Part shown: piece after piece, positions 12,095-22,759 of the stretch
How positions within the stretch are numbered: position 1 is the first letter of the stretch
How the letters are laid out: every line of letters begins with the position of its first letter
Assembly: GCA_023653785.1 (NCBI GenBank)
Contig: JAMKCH010051690.1
Coordinates: 81,042 to 145,041 of the forward strand
Source: Ophioderma brevispina
Lineage: Eukaryota; Echinodermata; Ophiuroidea; Amphilepidida; Ophiodermatidae
Reading direction: 5' to 3'
Length of the DNA stretch: 64,000 nt
Notes under the pieces: model-generated
Seen by the model: only the letters and a program-made list of their open reading frames with translations
What the model was told of the DNA's origin: nothing
Databases searched by the model: none
Position numbers and translations under genes: made by a program

Positions 12095-12470
12095 GATAAA
12101 ATTGTTGAAATTTGGTACAAAAACAGTTACGTTATGCATGATAATAAAAAAATTGGATGGAGCACTTGCTACAAACAAAAACACCCCTTTCATGGCCCCC
12201 AGTCTTGTATTTCAAGGTTACAGGGTCAAAGTTTTAAAATGTTTCCGATTGTGTTGAAAGGCACAACCGTGAAGTTGTTGCCTGTGAATTGGTGAAATTT
12301 GGTACACAGGTACTTTATCATTGATAATCAAAAAAATTGTGGAAGCACACTTGCTACAAACCCCTTTCAGGGCCCCCAAGCTTGGATTTCAAGGTTACAC
12401 ATGGGTCAAAGTTTTAAAAATGTTCCTGATTGTTGTTGAAAAGCACACCGTGATGTTTGCCTGGTCCACA
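12095..12470. repeat. Two-copy tandem repeat, period about 185 nt
   Basis: GAAATTTGGTACA, GCACTTGCTACAAAC / ACACTTGCTACAAAC, GGCCCCCA and TTTCAAGGTTACA-GGTCAAAGTTTTAAAA recur in the same order in the two units. Non-coding. Confidence 0.65.
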
Positions 12471-13602
12471 AGTAATCCAAAAAGGTAGAGTTTTATATAC
12501 CCTAATGGCTTATAGTTTTTGAAATTATTGGGTAAAAACAGTAAAAAGGTGAAAAAGTAAATTTTGGTTTTTTTTTTTTTTTTTTAAAATTGCTCCAATA
12601 TTTGTAAAACGTGGGTTCAAGTTGTTGGTTTAGCCCTAGAATGAATATAGGAATAGTTTTGACTATCTTACGTTTTTTGGTTATTAAACCCAATGGCGAA
12701 TAAAGTCAACAGCTTATTGGGTTCTGTTGACCTTGACCTTTTTGTTTGATAACGTGAAAACTAAGCAACAGATAAGCAAACTATTCTTATTTCAATCCTT
12801 TAAGCTAGGGAAACAATTTGCAACCCGTATTTACCTGAATCAAAGCGACTTTTGACTTTGACCATGGACACCCAAAATTGAACTTTTTCAACCAAACCAT
12901 TTTTACAGTTTTGACCCATACTCCGGAACTATAAGCCATATATAGTGTAAACTATACCTGTTTGGAATCCTTGTAACCAACAAACATATGGGTGGTCTCT
13001 TCAATACATTCGGACATTGAAAATTTTGACCCCTGTATCACCTTGAAATTCAAGCTGGGGTCCATTAAGGGGTGTTGGCAAGTGCTTCTATCATTTTTCA
13101 TGGATTACAATGCTAAAGTACTTTTGTGTGCAAAAATTCACAAGTTTATCCGGAACGCACCTCTTTCATCAGTCCCTGCTAGTGTACGTGGAAAGTCACG
13201 AAATGCGATCCGCTTTTTGCAATGTAGGCGTTCGCAAAAGCCTCAAGAATTCATAAAGGGCATTTCGTTATCCACACTTCGTCCCCCCGAACTTCCCTCC
13301 GAATAGTTGAGATTTTATCTCATTTCAACCGTTGGCATAAGCAGATGAACCTACATTTAGCTTGCAAATTCGATATACTCAGGTATAGCTTTCAAATTCA
13401 TATACTCGGGGAAAGAACTTGCTTTTTTTATTTTCTGGCTGTAACCTACACAAATTAAATCACATTGGCCTATGGGGCACCGTGATACATGCATTGTTTC
13501 ATACTATCAAAACGCAACGTCAGAAGAAAAAATAAATAGAGTTATATAGCGACTTATAGTTTATGTCTCACCGATTACATTCGCTGTCACAAGCATAAAT
13601 CA
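12471..13602. other. Intergenic, no feature seen
   Basis: Contains poly-T and scattered 'ttgacc' phrases resembling the preceding repeat. The reading frame at 12992-13306 has no recognisable motif. Confidence 0.35.
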
Positions 13603-13828
13603 TATTTTCTCATATTGAAAATTCGGCAGCCAATCATTATGGCGCACAGTACGAGCACCACTATAACTGCTCCCCATTTACACCTGGGTGAAGTAAGACA
13701 AGTGAGTAAATTCTCTTGCCGAAGGACATAAACACGTTGGCGACGGCACGACTCGATCTCACAACTTAAACGGTCTAATATGGTCATGAGTCTTGCACTG
13801 ATCCACTGGACCACACGTGCTCTCGCGT
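13603..13828 (-). mobile_element. tRNA-derived SINE
   Basis: On the minus strand a tRNA-like head is visible: an A-box-like TGGTCCAGTGG (complement of 13803-13813) and a decayed B box GAGATCGAGTCG (complement of about 13749-13760). A body follows containing TCCTTCGGCAAGAGAATTTA and CACCCAGGTGTAAATGGGG (complement of 13670-13726). The 'ccttgggcaaga...acccaggtgtaaatgggt' body is one I know from SINEs of many invertebrates. The translated frame over it is spurious. Confidence 0.7.
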
Positions 13829-14399
13829 ACAAAAGTACAAAAGAAATGATGTGCTAGGATCACGAAATGCATCTTTAAGATTCCTGAGGCAAATTTGAAA
13901 AAAAAACATTGTCTACCAGCGATTAGAGCGAGCCGAGCAAAATGGTAAGGCTTGTATTAGGAAAGGAAAACCAAATCCTATCCCGTTTCGTGGAGGTTTT
14001 GTACCCGCCCCTGGGGATCCATTAATGCTCAGCTCTCCCATAGAACCTCGGTGGCCATCGGATTATACATAAAAACCCAAAGCTAAAGACATAACTCACA
14101 CATTATAAAACGAATAGGGGCACTAATAATTAATTACACAGTATCATTAAATAGCACAAATATTAAAATACCATGTAATGCATGAGCACGAGCTGTTGCG
14201 TAATTGATGCTCTGTTTTAAGGAATACTATACTAAAATATTATTCCGCAAATGTATAAACGCCGTTTTCCTATCTTCTATTTTTGAGTTTAGTAAATTTC
14301 ATGGGATTGCATCAATATTGTTCCGGCAGTAAATATTAATATTGTTTTGCTGATTCAGAGTAAAGATGATGGCTATTAGGGATCAACCACCAACACATG
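13829..14399. other. Intergenic, no feature seen
   Basis: AT-rich sequence with no supported gene or clear repeat. Confidence 0.35.
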
Positions 14400-14472
14400 G
14401 GCTGGATAGTTCAGTTGGTAGAGCACTGGCCTCGCAATCCAGAGGTTGCCGGTTCGAATCCCGCTTCAGCCA
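14400..14472 (+). tRNA. tRNA-Ala(CGC)-like sequence, possibly a pseudo-tRNA or SINE head
   Basis: The sequence is 73 nt and folds as a canonical cloverleaf. The acceptor GGCTGGA pairs with TTCAGCC, with discriminator A. The D arm is GTTC/GAGC, the anticodon loop CTCGCAA gives anticodon CGC, and the T loop is TTCGAAT. The A box TAGTTCAGTTGG (14407-14418) and B box GGTTCGAATCC (14451-14461) are intact. There is one mismatch in the anticodon stem (C-T) and one in the T stem (C-C), and no T-run follows closely. A tRNA-derived repeat is therefore as likely as a functional gene. Confidence 0.55.
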
Positions 14473-14639
14473 ATTGATTCTTTACTCACGTATATACATA
14501 TATATTGAAACAAAGAGTGTATACAATATTCATGATAATCAAATTATTCTAAGAAGGTAGACTTGCATAATTTCTTACGCGCTTTATCAAAATTAATGCG
14601 CAAAAAGACACTTGAACAAGGAAGAAAAACTCAAGACAA

Positions 14640-15440
14640 GTAAGTTTGATGGAGTTCCAAAGTCTAGGACCCACTGTTAAAGCACTGTCGCTAATTCACC
14701 AATGGCACGGCTTGTTTTGGGGATATTAAGTCTAGATCAGAGAATGCGAATACTATAATGCCAGAGGAAAGATATTTGACGCATATTGATACATAATGAA
14801 CTGTCTGTTCCCCAGGGACCAATCATGGGCTCTTAATATTCACTACGTACATTTTTCCTCTTGGCAATATAATCTGCCAATTCCACATCTCATGCACATA
14901 TATCACACATTCTAAATTTACGCTGATGACACTTAAATTTATATATCATTCACCCTTAACAACCAAGATGAGTGTTTTTGATACTTTGAAACTCTTGAGG
15001 ACAGAATTTGTAGTTATTGGTTATAAGGGTATTTTTTTAAAGATCACATCAACATATATCTCTCCGTGTCGGCAATAATAGAAAACTCTAACCAAAATCG
15101 AGGTGTTATAATGGACAGGGATGGTTAGTCGACCACTAAGGTGGGTGGACTTTGTCACACCCTCAATTACCAGCTCAGGAACTTTGCTCGAATTCGCAGA
15201 TATTTTGACCAGGACCTCGTGTCATCATACCATCCGGTCCCTTGCCATGTCTCCTATCGATTTTGGCAGGTCACTCCTCTTTGACATCACCGATTCGAAA
15301 TTTAAACATCTGTGGTGCCAGGAGGAGTGTGCACATATCCCCTTACCTGGCTAGACTTCTTCGGGTCTCTGCCCAACAACGTGTCAACTTCAAATGTATT
15401 TGTCATGAGGTATCATAAAATATCTTAATTTAGAATAAAT
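14640..15440 (+). mobile_element. CR1/L2-like LINE remnant, end of reverse transcriptase and C-terminus
   Basis: Read in shifting + frames: FQSLGPTVKALS (about 14655), a VPQG-IMGS-like motif near 14810, and KFYADDT-IYISFTLNN near 14910, where the glutamine expected after YADDT is now a TAA stop. Then come GVIMDRDG (15098), LCHTLNYQLRNFARIRRYFD (about 15150-15210) and HLWCQEECAH (15307). The order and the YADDTQ-type catalytic box match CR1/L2-type LINEs. Several frameshifts and stops show it is dead. Confidence 0.82.
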
Positions 15441-16809
15441 TAGTATAGAAAGTTATGTAATCTAGTTTTGCTGTGTGTGATCATTACATTTTGGTTGGTT
15501 CGTCCTAGAAAAGTGCAGCAAAATATAAATGCGATATATATACACCGCTAACATGTCTTTGGATCAAATATTTTGATAGAGCATAATTGGGCTACTGGTA
15601 ATGAATGATTCAATTTGTTTTGACGAGAGAAACGCAGGCAATCATAGGTATTCTTGCCCTAAAATGACAACTTGCTTCAAAGATTGTAAATACGTTATTG
15701 CTTTTAATGAACCATATAATGCATTTAAACGTGGTATTGCAATTTTACGAGTAAGCATATTCTGCAAAGTTTAATAACAAATCGTCATAGTGACCTATTC
15801 GATATGTTGACATTTTGATAAATTTAGCAAGTATAGTTTGCACTATTCTATAAATTCACCAAATATCTTAAAGTGGCTAATTATTGAGATAACTTAATTA
15901 CTGAATTAATTATAATTATATGACGTATTTGCAAAACACTTAAGTGGATGAGGTCTTTTTAATTCACGTTATTGGATAAGGGCGTAGGGCTTTTGAGTCC
16001 TCACTCAAGAAAATAGGAATATTACGGCAAAAGTAATCATGTCAAGGTATTCTAAGACATTAAAATAGTGAATGAACATCGAACAATATTGATCGGTTTC
16101 GAAACAATAACTTTCAGGCGTGCCAATTTGGATCGAAAATAAGTCATTTTGTTTTGCCTTTTTCTGATGAACCTATAGCCGTGGGAAAAGTGACATACAA
16201 ATTGGTGTCTTTCGAGGCCAATGTTGAAATTCCATGTATACATAGTATAAATATAGTATTATAGTATATATGTAATCAGAAAGCGACAGAAATATGACTG
16301 TTATAAAGTAGTAAATTGATTAAAACAATTGACAACTCCCACATTGAGGTGTAATAATAAGCAGTCGCATTTCTTAAGCAGCGTTCATTAAACATACTAA
16401 ACGGGACGCCCAAGCTAATTGCATTAAGCATTGTCTAACGTCGACAAACTTAACGTTTTACTAAGAAATAATTAAACACGTTATTATCAACAGGGTAATA
16501 TGCACTATGAGATTGATTTAATGCCAATAATGAATAGGTATGTGGTTATTATTTCATGTATTTTTGTTTGGGTGCACCCCAAAAAGGTGATATTTCCAAA
16601 ATATCTAGACGCCTAAACGAAACACCATAATGGGTTTACATTATCATTCATTACCAATTAAAAACATGATAATGCAGTGATGCCTGAGGAATAACGAAAA
16701 TGGATGAAAACGCTTTCTAAGCATGGAATAACAATGTATTCATTATGTTTGGCATAGAATTGGTTTATCGTTTTCTGTTGACAATAAAAACAATGGCTGG
16801 TATTCTGAA
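15441..16809. other. Intergenic, no feature seen
   Basis: AT-rich, with short TA repeats near 16250. No supported gene or repeat. Confidence 0.35.
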
Positions 16810-17015
16810 GGGAGTCTAACTTTAGACCTGGGTTCAAAATACTGTGAAAGTTAAATGTAACGGGTGAGAAAATTCCTCATGGATGGGCCGGACATGAGAA
16901 ATTTTCTCACCCATTACAGCAAACCTTTAGAGTATGTTGAACTGTTGAAAGAAAAAAAAGGTCCACACAGGTTAGGACTAACCCTGGTTTAAACCCAGAT
17001 CTAAGGTTAGACTCT
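16810..17015. repeat. Foldback element (about 205 nt)
   Basis: Outer arms GAGTCTAACTTTAGACCTGG (16812) and the complement of CCAGATCTAAGGTTAGACTC (16995-17014) pair. Inside, arms 16857-16881 and 16893-16917 (GGGTGAGAAAATT / AATTTTCTCACCC) form a 25-bp imperfect stem around an 11-nt loop. The structure is MITE-like and non-coding. Confidence 0.7.
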
Positions 17016-17040
17016 CTTGTTGATAATACCAGACAATATG

Positions 17041-17346
17041 GTTTATTATATAACGCATGAAAATATTCCTGACATTTTATTGGTGGAAACTGTATCACGT
17101 GACATAAAATAGTTTTATCTTTTCACCCAAATAAGGGGTCAACCGGTCAATAGTCGATTTTGATGGGAGCTTTTGGACCGGCCGGTCAATAGTCGATTTT
17201 GATGGGAACTTTTGGACCGGCTAAATTCATGACGTGAATTAGGTGAGTAGTCCTATAACACTAATTTATTTTTAATATTTTTATGTAACTTGATGCAGTT
17301 TCCACCAATAAAATGACAACAATATTTTCATGCGTTATATAAAACA
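17041..17346. repeat. Inverted-repeat element with a central 39-nt tandem duplication
   Basis: The arm at 17041-17093 (ATAACGCATGAAAATATT ... TTTTATTGGTGGAAACTG) is repeated in reverse complement at 17295-17346. Between the arms, 17143-17181 and 17182-17220 are an almost perfect tandem duplicate of 39 nt, each bounded by CCGGTC...GACCGG. Confidence 0.75.
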
Positions 17347-17347
17347 A

Positions 17348-17525
17348 TATTTACTGCTCTTTATTTGGGCAATGGTAAAAATATTTGCCCTCGGTGACTG
17401 TTTTGCCCTCGGTGACCGTGGGCCTACTATTGCCTGACTTTGGTCTCGTCATTATAGGCCCACGGTCTGCAGTCACCTCGGGCAAATATTTTGTACTACT
17501 GCCCTCATGAGCAGTAAATATTTGT
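17348..17525. repeat. Foldback element (about 178 nt)
   Basis: ATTTACTGCTC, AATATTTGCCC and ACCGTGGGCCTA in the left arm recur in inverse order and orientation in the right arm (TAGGCCCACGGT, GGGCAAATATT, GAGCAGTAAAT). It directly abuts the preceding inverted repeat. Confidence 0.7.
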
Positions 17526-17757
17526 ATACTGATTTTAAGTAAAATCATAAAACTAAGTGTGTCGACATTGGGCAATGCTTTAAACACAAAAGGTTGGGCA
17601 TCCTACACTATCAACATAATTCGTGTTACCTTTCACATTCGCAGGAATGGATTCGCAGGCAACAAAAGAAATGACGTAGGATGTTAACTGGTCTATAGAC
17701 ATGTTTATCAGGCCCTAAGTAGTAGTCATCTGTGCTTTGCACTTACCAACCATCACG

Positions 17758-18051
17758 TTAACTCCGTTCATCATCTGAAAAGTTATTGAAACTTCCACGG
17801 GTCAACCTTAAATCAGCTGGTGAACGCTCATTTAATTTTGCTGCTTCAGCTGTTTGAAATTCACTTCCAAACAGTATTCGTATATCCCCAAGCTCCAAGA
17901 CTTCAAACGTCAACTTAAAACATCCACATTTTTCGTCAAGCCCCCCCCGCTTTCTTGGCTCATGCTGTTTGTTGGATTTGTATGTGTTGTCCCTGCCCTT
18001 ATGGCGCTCTGAGTTCTCTTTAAGATTTTGCGTCTTATAAGAACTATTCAT
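17758..18051 (-). CDS. Unrecognised reading frame, possible transposon relic
   Basis: A 97-residue frame whose C-terminal 55 residues look protein-like: CGCFKLTFEVLELGDIR, then SEFQTAEAAKLNERS, and a LTRGSFNNFSDDERS end. A run of eight C/G near 17940 makes the frame upstream of it uncertain. I do not recognise a family. It has no neighbours on the same strand and sits in repeat-rich DNA, so a transposon-encoded fragment is the likeliest explanation. It may also be chance. Confidence 0.3.
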   Translation of the reverse strand: MNSSYKTQNLKENSERHKGRDNTYKSNKQHEPRKRGGLDEKCGCFKLTFEVLELGDIRILFGSEFQTAEAAKLNERSPADLRLTRGSFNNFSDDERS

Positions 18052-20243
18052 TATTATTATTATTAGTCTTAAAATGATTCAAGGTCATCATGGGATAACA
18101 AAAATTAGATTGCACCGATTCTTCTCAAAATGGACTCAAATTCTTCATGCTGTTGGATAGCATTGTAAAATAAATGTTGTATTTTGTTTGACATTTGTAG
18201 TATAATTATGGGAGGGGGAGGGGATATTGATAGGGTCCACAGGTTCTATGAGGGATCAGCACAAAGTAAATGTATATTTCCTGTTGTAACATACCCATAC
18301 GAACAAATTGAAACCAATATGGAAAGGAAATCGGATCATCATAGATATTTAGCCCCATGAATGATCTTGAACAGTTGTTGCGCCTGTCGTGCAACACAAA
18401 AGATTGCCATAGGTTTGCTCAAGGGTTGATACTTGTTTAATCGTAGGGCCACATGAGCATGTCTTTACACCTTTTAACTCAGATTTACAGATTTTACCCC
18501 TGTTACTGCCTCCCCTATCTCAAAATGCTCAAGGATAAGAAAGTTGCATCGTCAGCATTTGGACTCTTGTGCAAGGTCACACGGGCCTACTGCAGGAATA
18601 AACATACACTTGAAGCAATAATGGCACATTTTTGAAGAGCGCCCCCAGTTTTTGAAATTTGATATTTTGGCACAGTTACGGTCTAGGAAATTGTATAGGA
18701 AACTATACCTGCGCACGAGAAGCTTAAAAAATGCGTATTTATCACAAAATAAGGTGATTTTGTAATTAGGAATTGGGATCCCAGATTGGACTTAACGGCA
18801 GAGCTGGAAATGCTACGTTTATGCCCGCCATGATGAAATAGTGCCACCTCGAGAAATAACCTCCAACTTGATTTGCTTGAACCAATAAAACAACTAATGG
18901 ATGAGCGTAGACACGTACATGGCGCTATTTCCCGGCTATTTCACATTGGGAGGCCGTTTCCAGCAGCCGTTGAATTATTATCGGAGATCTCCGATAATAA
19001 TTATTCTATTACAAAATTCCTTCGTTTGTGAGACACAGACATTTTCGAGCTTAACCATTCACAGGTATAGTTTACTAGCCAGTTACCAATGCAACCGTGT
19101 AAAAATCTCATTTTTTTTTGAAAAATTGGGGGCGTTCTTCAAAAAAATGTGCTATTATTGCTTTAAGGAATGCGACGTGTTTCAGTTTCAGAAACAAAAA
19201 ATCGATTTAAGTCAAACATACAGTGAAGGTTTATTAGAATATTTATAACAATATCTGTATGAGACGTGTGTACAAATATTTATAGTAATAATATAGTAAA
19301 CTAGTTCAACAAAATCGGGGGATTGGGTAAGTTTTACCCCAGGATGACCTTGAACCTCAATGGGGCTGTAGCTGTGTAACTAAAGATCGGAACATAGACA
19401 AACTATACCTTTTTTAATCCTTATAAAGCGACCAATGTATCGTGTGCATTTAAACACAATTTAACCTGGTTTCAAAATTTACCGTGTGTTAATTCTACCC
19501 CCTTATTTAACAAATTCCACACATTTCAAAGAGGTTGAACAAAAAAATCCGATTCAGAATTCTGCGAATTATAGAAAACATCATCAAACCTTCTCCAAAC
19601 TTTTGAGAATAGGATTCTCATTTATAACCCGTCTAAAGAGAAAGACAGGAGTGACTGATATATGTTAATAAAGCTACGTATTAGAAGAATAACACTTGTA
19701 TTTGTCAACTGTGTGCTTACTCTAGGGAATTCCAAAATATTGTTTGTCACTCGAGACTAAGAATTCACGGCACTCATTACAATTGACAGTACATGGAGCA
19801 GTACTTTTAACGTACAATAAATTGATTTAATTCTATCACATTTAATATTTTAGCCATTATACTGTTTGAGTTTTGTTACCATGTTAAAACCCTGATCCCA
19901 TTGGAAACTGCGGTAACGTAATGAATGGACTGGCGTAAGTATTAGAGAATTTCCACGGCTATTTGATACGACAGCGTATCCTTATTTTCCTCATGACGGT
20001 GACAACCAGTGTGGGTATGTTCTACTTAAAAAAATCGGAGCTGGAATCAGAGCTACTTGGTTTTGAATTGCTCTTCCGTCGGTGTGTACCGGAACGCTAA
20101 GATTTCGTGATACATTCCTTACTTTCAGGTGATTATTGGTAGCGCATGTATTATGTATCTCATGTGGTCGCAGATGTACTGAATGAACTGTGATACATCC
20201 TTGATGCGACAGATCAGATTTGGTTTAGAAATCCTGTACCCAG
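18052..20243. other. Intergenic upstream of HYR gene 2
   Basis: AT-rich, with no supported gene. A perfect 30-nt palindrome lies at 18973-19002. Confidence 0.35.
18973..19002. repeat. Perfect 30-nt palindrome
   Basis: AATTATTATCGGAGA is followed immediately by its exact reverse complement, with no loop. Confidence 0.9.
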
Positions 20244-20253
20244 TTTAAAAATA
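20244..20253 (+). promoter_or_regulatory. Possible TATA-like box of HYR gene 2
   Basis: TTTAAAAATA lies about 95 nt upstream of the candidate start codon at 20346, a plausible distance for a TATA element plus a short 5' UTR. AT-rich matches are common here, so support is weak. Confidence 0.2.
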
Positions 20254-20345
20254 GACACATCTCTGGCCCTGGTACTGCCAGTGATTAACACACTTTCTGA
20301 TCGGTTGCTTATATCGTTCATGAATACTTGTTACTTAGTGCAAGG

Positions 20346-20436
20346 ATGGCAAAGCGGCCGGACACAGAGGGGTGTTATCTCCCCATTAAGATATTTGGCG
20401 TTCTACTTATATGTGTAAATTACTTACCCGTTAAAG
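20346..20436 (+). CDS. HYR gene 2, candidate signal-peptide (first coding) exon
   Basis: The ATG sits in a strong context (A at -3, G at +4: caaggATGG). The exon runs 91 nt and ends at a consensus donor GTAAGT in phase 1, the phase used throughout the HYR exons. It encodes a polar start with Lys and Arg (MAKRPDTEGCYLPIK), then a hydrophobic core IFGVLLICVNYLPV. This is the layout of a secretory signal peptide. It lies on the + strand upstream of the MAM and HYR exons. Without transcript evidence the link to gene 2 is an inference; frame, donor, phase and position all agree. Confidence 0.5.
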
Positions 20437-21355
20437 GTAAGTTGCAAAGAATCATTTTAAGAGACGTTTGAAATGTTATTTTGAAATACCACAATCTGAT
20501 CCTAAGCTATAGGCGGTTGATTTCTTTTAAATGGGCTAGGCCAACAACAGAAGCAAATTATCAAACTATCCTTCAAAAGCATACGATGAATTTCCAAACA
20601 CTTAAATTCTCTCTTGTGAGAGTTGATAAAACCCTGGGCACTGAACTAATCCAATTTGTCATACTTAACACTTAAGTGTATGGGCGAGGGGTTCATGTGA
20701 CCAAACATTTTGTTTTTCGTACGCCATTTTTTAAAGTTAAACTACTTGTGCCCAAAATTTTATGTAATTGCCTAAATAATCAGTTGCGGAAATTTTTCGC
20801 TATTCAAAATTTGTTTTGCCCCATAAATCGTACTGGAGTGACTTTTTAAAAACATGTATTTCAGCAATGCAAATGTATTTATTTTCTCCTATTATGAGCC
20901 AAATTTTATGCATGAAGTCCATTGGGAAAGTGGTTTTCATTTTTTGGCGGGGAATTGGTGCGTTTTAAAAATCGATTTTTTGGGCCGTCATTTTGAAATC
21001 GTACAACATATTTTAATTTTGGTGTTCCGGTTATGTGGTTGTGTTGGAGTACCTTCATCACTGACAAAAGTGTAGGTACAACAATCCACGCAAAGTGTTT
21101 TTTTTTTTTTTGGGGGGGGGGCTTTATAAAAACTGAGTGTACAAGACCTAATACACTTAAGTGTTTTTTTTCGGCATAATTATCGGCACAGTTATATAAA
21201 TGAAAAGGCCTAATAGACATCCCCAGATGGTTTTCATCGTCATTAGAGCATTCCCTTGTCTAAAACGCCCTTTTCACACTTTTCCCCCCCCCTTTTTCAA
21301 GTTGTAGCAGAGAGACGATTTAACACCGAAGTGTACTTGCGCACTCCCGATTATC
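20437..21355. other. Intron of HYR gene 2, no feature seen
   Basis: AT-rich intron DNA with T- and G-homopolymers near 21102-21120. No coding motif. Confidence 0.35.
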
Positions 21356-21570
21356 AGTGTTCAAAAGATCTGAATCCCACTCAATTACTGTTAGTAAGTG
21401 TCCGGACCGGACGTAATGACGAAATAATCCGATTCTTAAATTATTAGGTTGCTTCAGGTCCTTATCATTGGCAGGGTAAGTTAGGACACCTATACCTTTT
21501 ACAGACACGCAAAAATCTGATTTTGATATTTTTTTTGCGATTTTCTGATTTAGCAAATTACAAATGGCGC
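21356..21570. repeat. Dispersed repeat, copy A (partial)
   Basis: Shares GTAAGTGTCCGGACCGGA-like, TTATTAGGTTGCTTC-GGTCC, GTTAGGA and GCAAAAATCTGATTTT with copies at 29781-30120 and 42391-42690, in the same orientation. The terminal repeats seen in the 42-kb copy are not preserved here. Confidence 0.7.
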
Positions 21571-22479
21571 ACGAAAAACAATCGTAATGAAAACCACTTT
21601 ACACCGAATAATTACGTAAATTCCCAGAAATACATATCAGTGGAATATTTAATCATTAAATTTTTCTTCGGCCCAAGTCCTTGATACCCTGAGATACTTA
21701 GTTGCGAGACACGGGGAGCTCTCCAACTTGCAGGAACGTTCATTTAGCTCAAGTCAACAAAAAACATTATTTAGTTTCTGCATGTACTTTGAAAAGACCC
21801 CTAAAAAGGAAGACCCCAAACTTACTTGTTTAAGACTTGTACAGTATGTTTGCAAGACAATGTTTCGAAATAGGTAATTCACCCATGATGTCATGAGGTA
21901 CACTTTCAACCCATTCGACTATGAATTAATGCGGTACCAATCACAAGACTTGCTAATACAGTCCTGCATGTCCCCTTGAATCAAAGCCTGTTGTTCCTGT
22001 GGAACCATGCTCTGTAGAAAGATCAAGTGTGTGGAACTTGCGGTCATCCCATCGTGGAAGGGTATCTTGCATAATCACAGACTGTGCACTGCATGATCCC
22101 TTTAAGATAAAACAAAAACGGTAGCGAAACGAAACATTTTAACCTTTCTCTTTAGGGTTTTTAAATTCTCTTTGTGAATTAATGGTTTTGGAATAGAAAT
22201 GAACATAAAATAGTCTTAATATATAATGTGTATTTTTAACACGCGATAGTATCATATAAACATGATCAAGGTGCTGTGCGGCAGCCGTGAAAGGCACTCA
22301 GCACATTAGAACTCGTGACCTTATTGCACAACTGATAGGGGGACAACTCCATCCTACTTGGTTGTGCTTTCCCTAACAATTTCCCAACACCGTGATATGT
22401 AGGGCTGGCTGATTACTGTTACTTGAAAACGATTGGTTTTTAACTTCTGAGAAGCATAAGACTATAGTTTCCTGAATTT
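21571..22479. other. Intron of HYR gene 2, no feature seen
   Basis: No supported gene, RNA or clear repeat. Confidence 0.35.
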
Positions 22480-22715
22480 GAGGGGGAACACCTACGTGGA
22501 GAGGGTCGTCGGGGGCCGTTCCAGGAGCCTTATAATGAGATATGAGGCGCAAAACAAAAGGCCGCGGGGGGACAGAAGGTGGGCCCCCGAAGTGGCGAAG
22601 CGGGCAGGGTTGGCAGGGAGCGCGCAAGGGAGAGGGGGCGGGGAGGGGGGTGGGGACCGGGGACAGAGAGAGAGAGATGAGAGAGAGAGATGAGAGAGAA
22701 GATGAGAAGAATATA
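22480..22715. repeat. G/purine-rich low-complexity block
   Basis: A sharp switch from AT-rich to G-rich sequence, ending in GAGAGATGAGAGAGAGATGA-type repeats, immediately before the satellite array. The reading frames over it are low-complexity. Confidence 0.7.
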
Positions 22716-22759
22716 TATAATAGAATCATTTATATCTATAATTATATTATATCTATATA

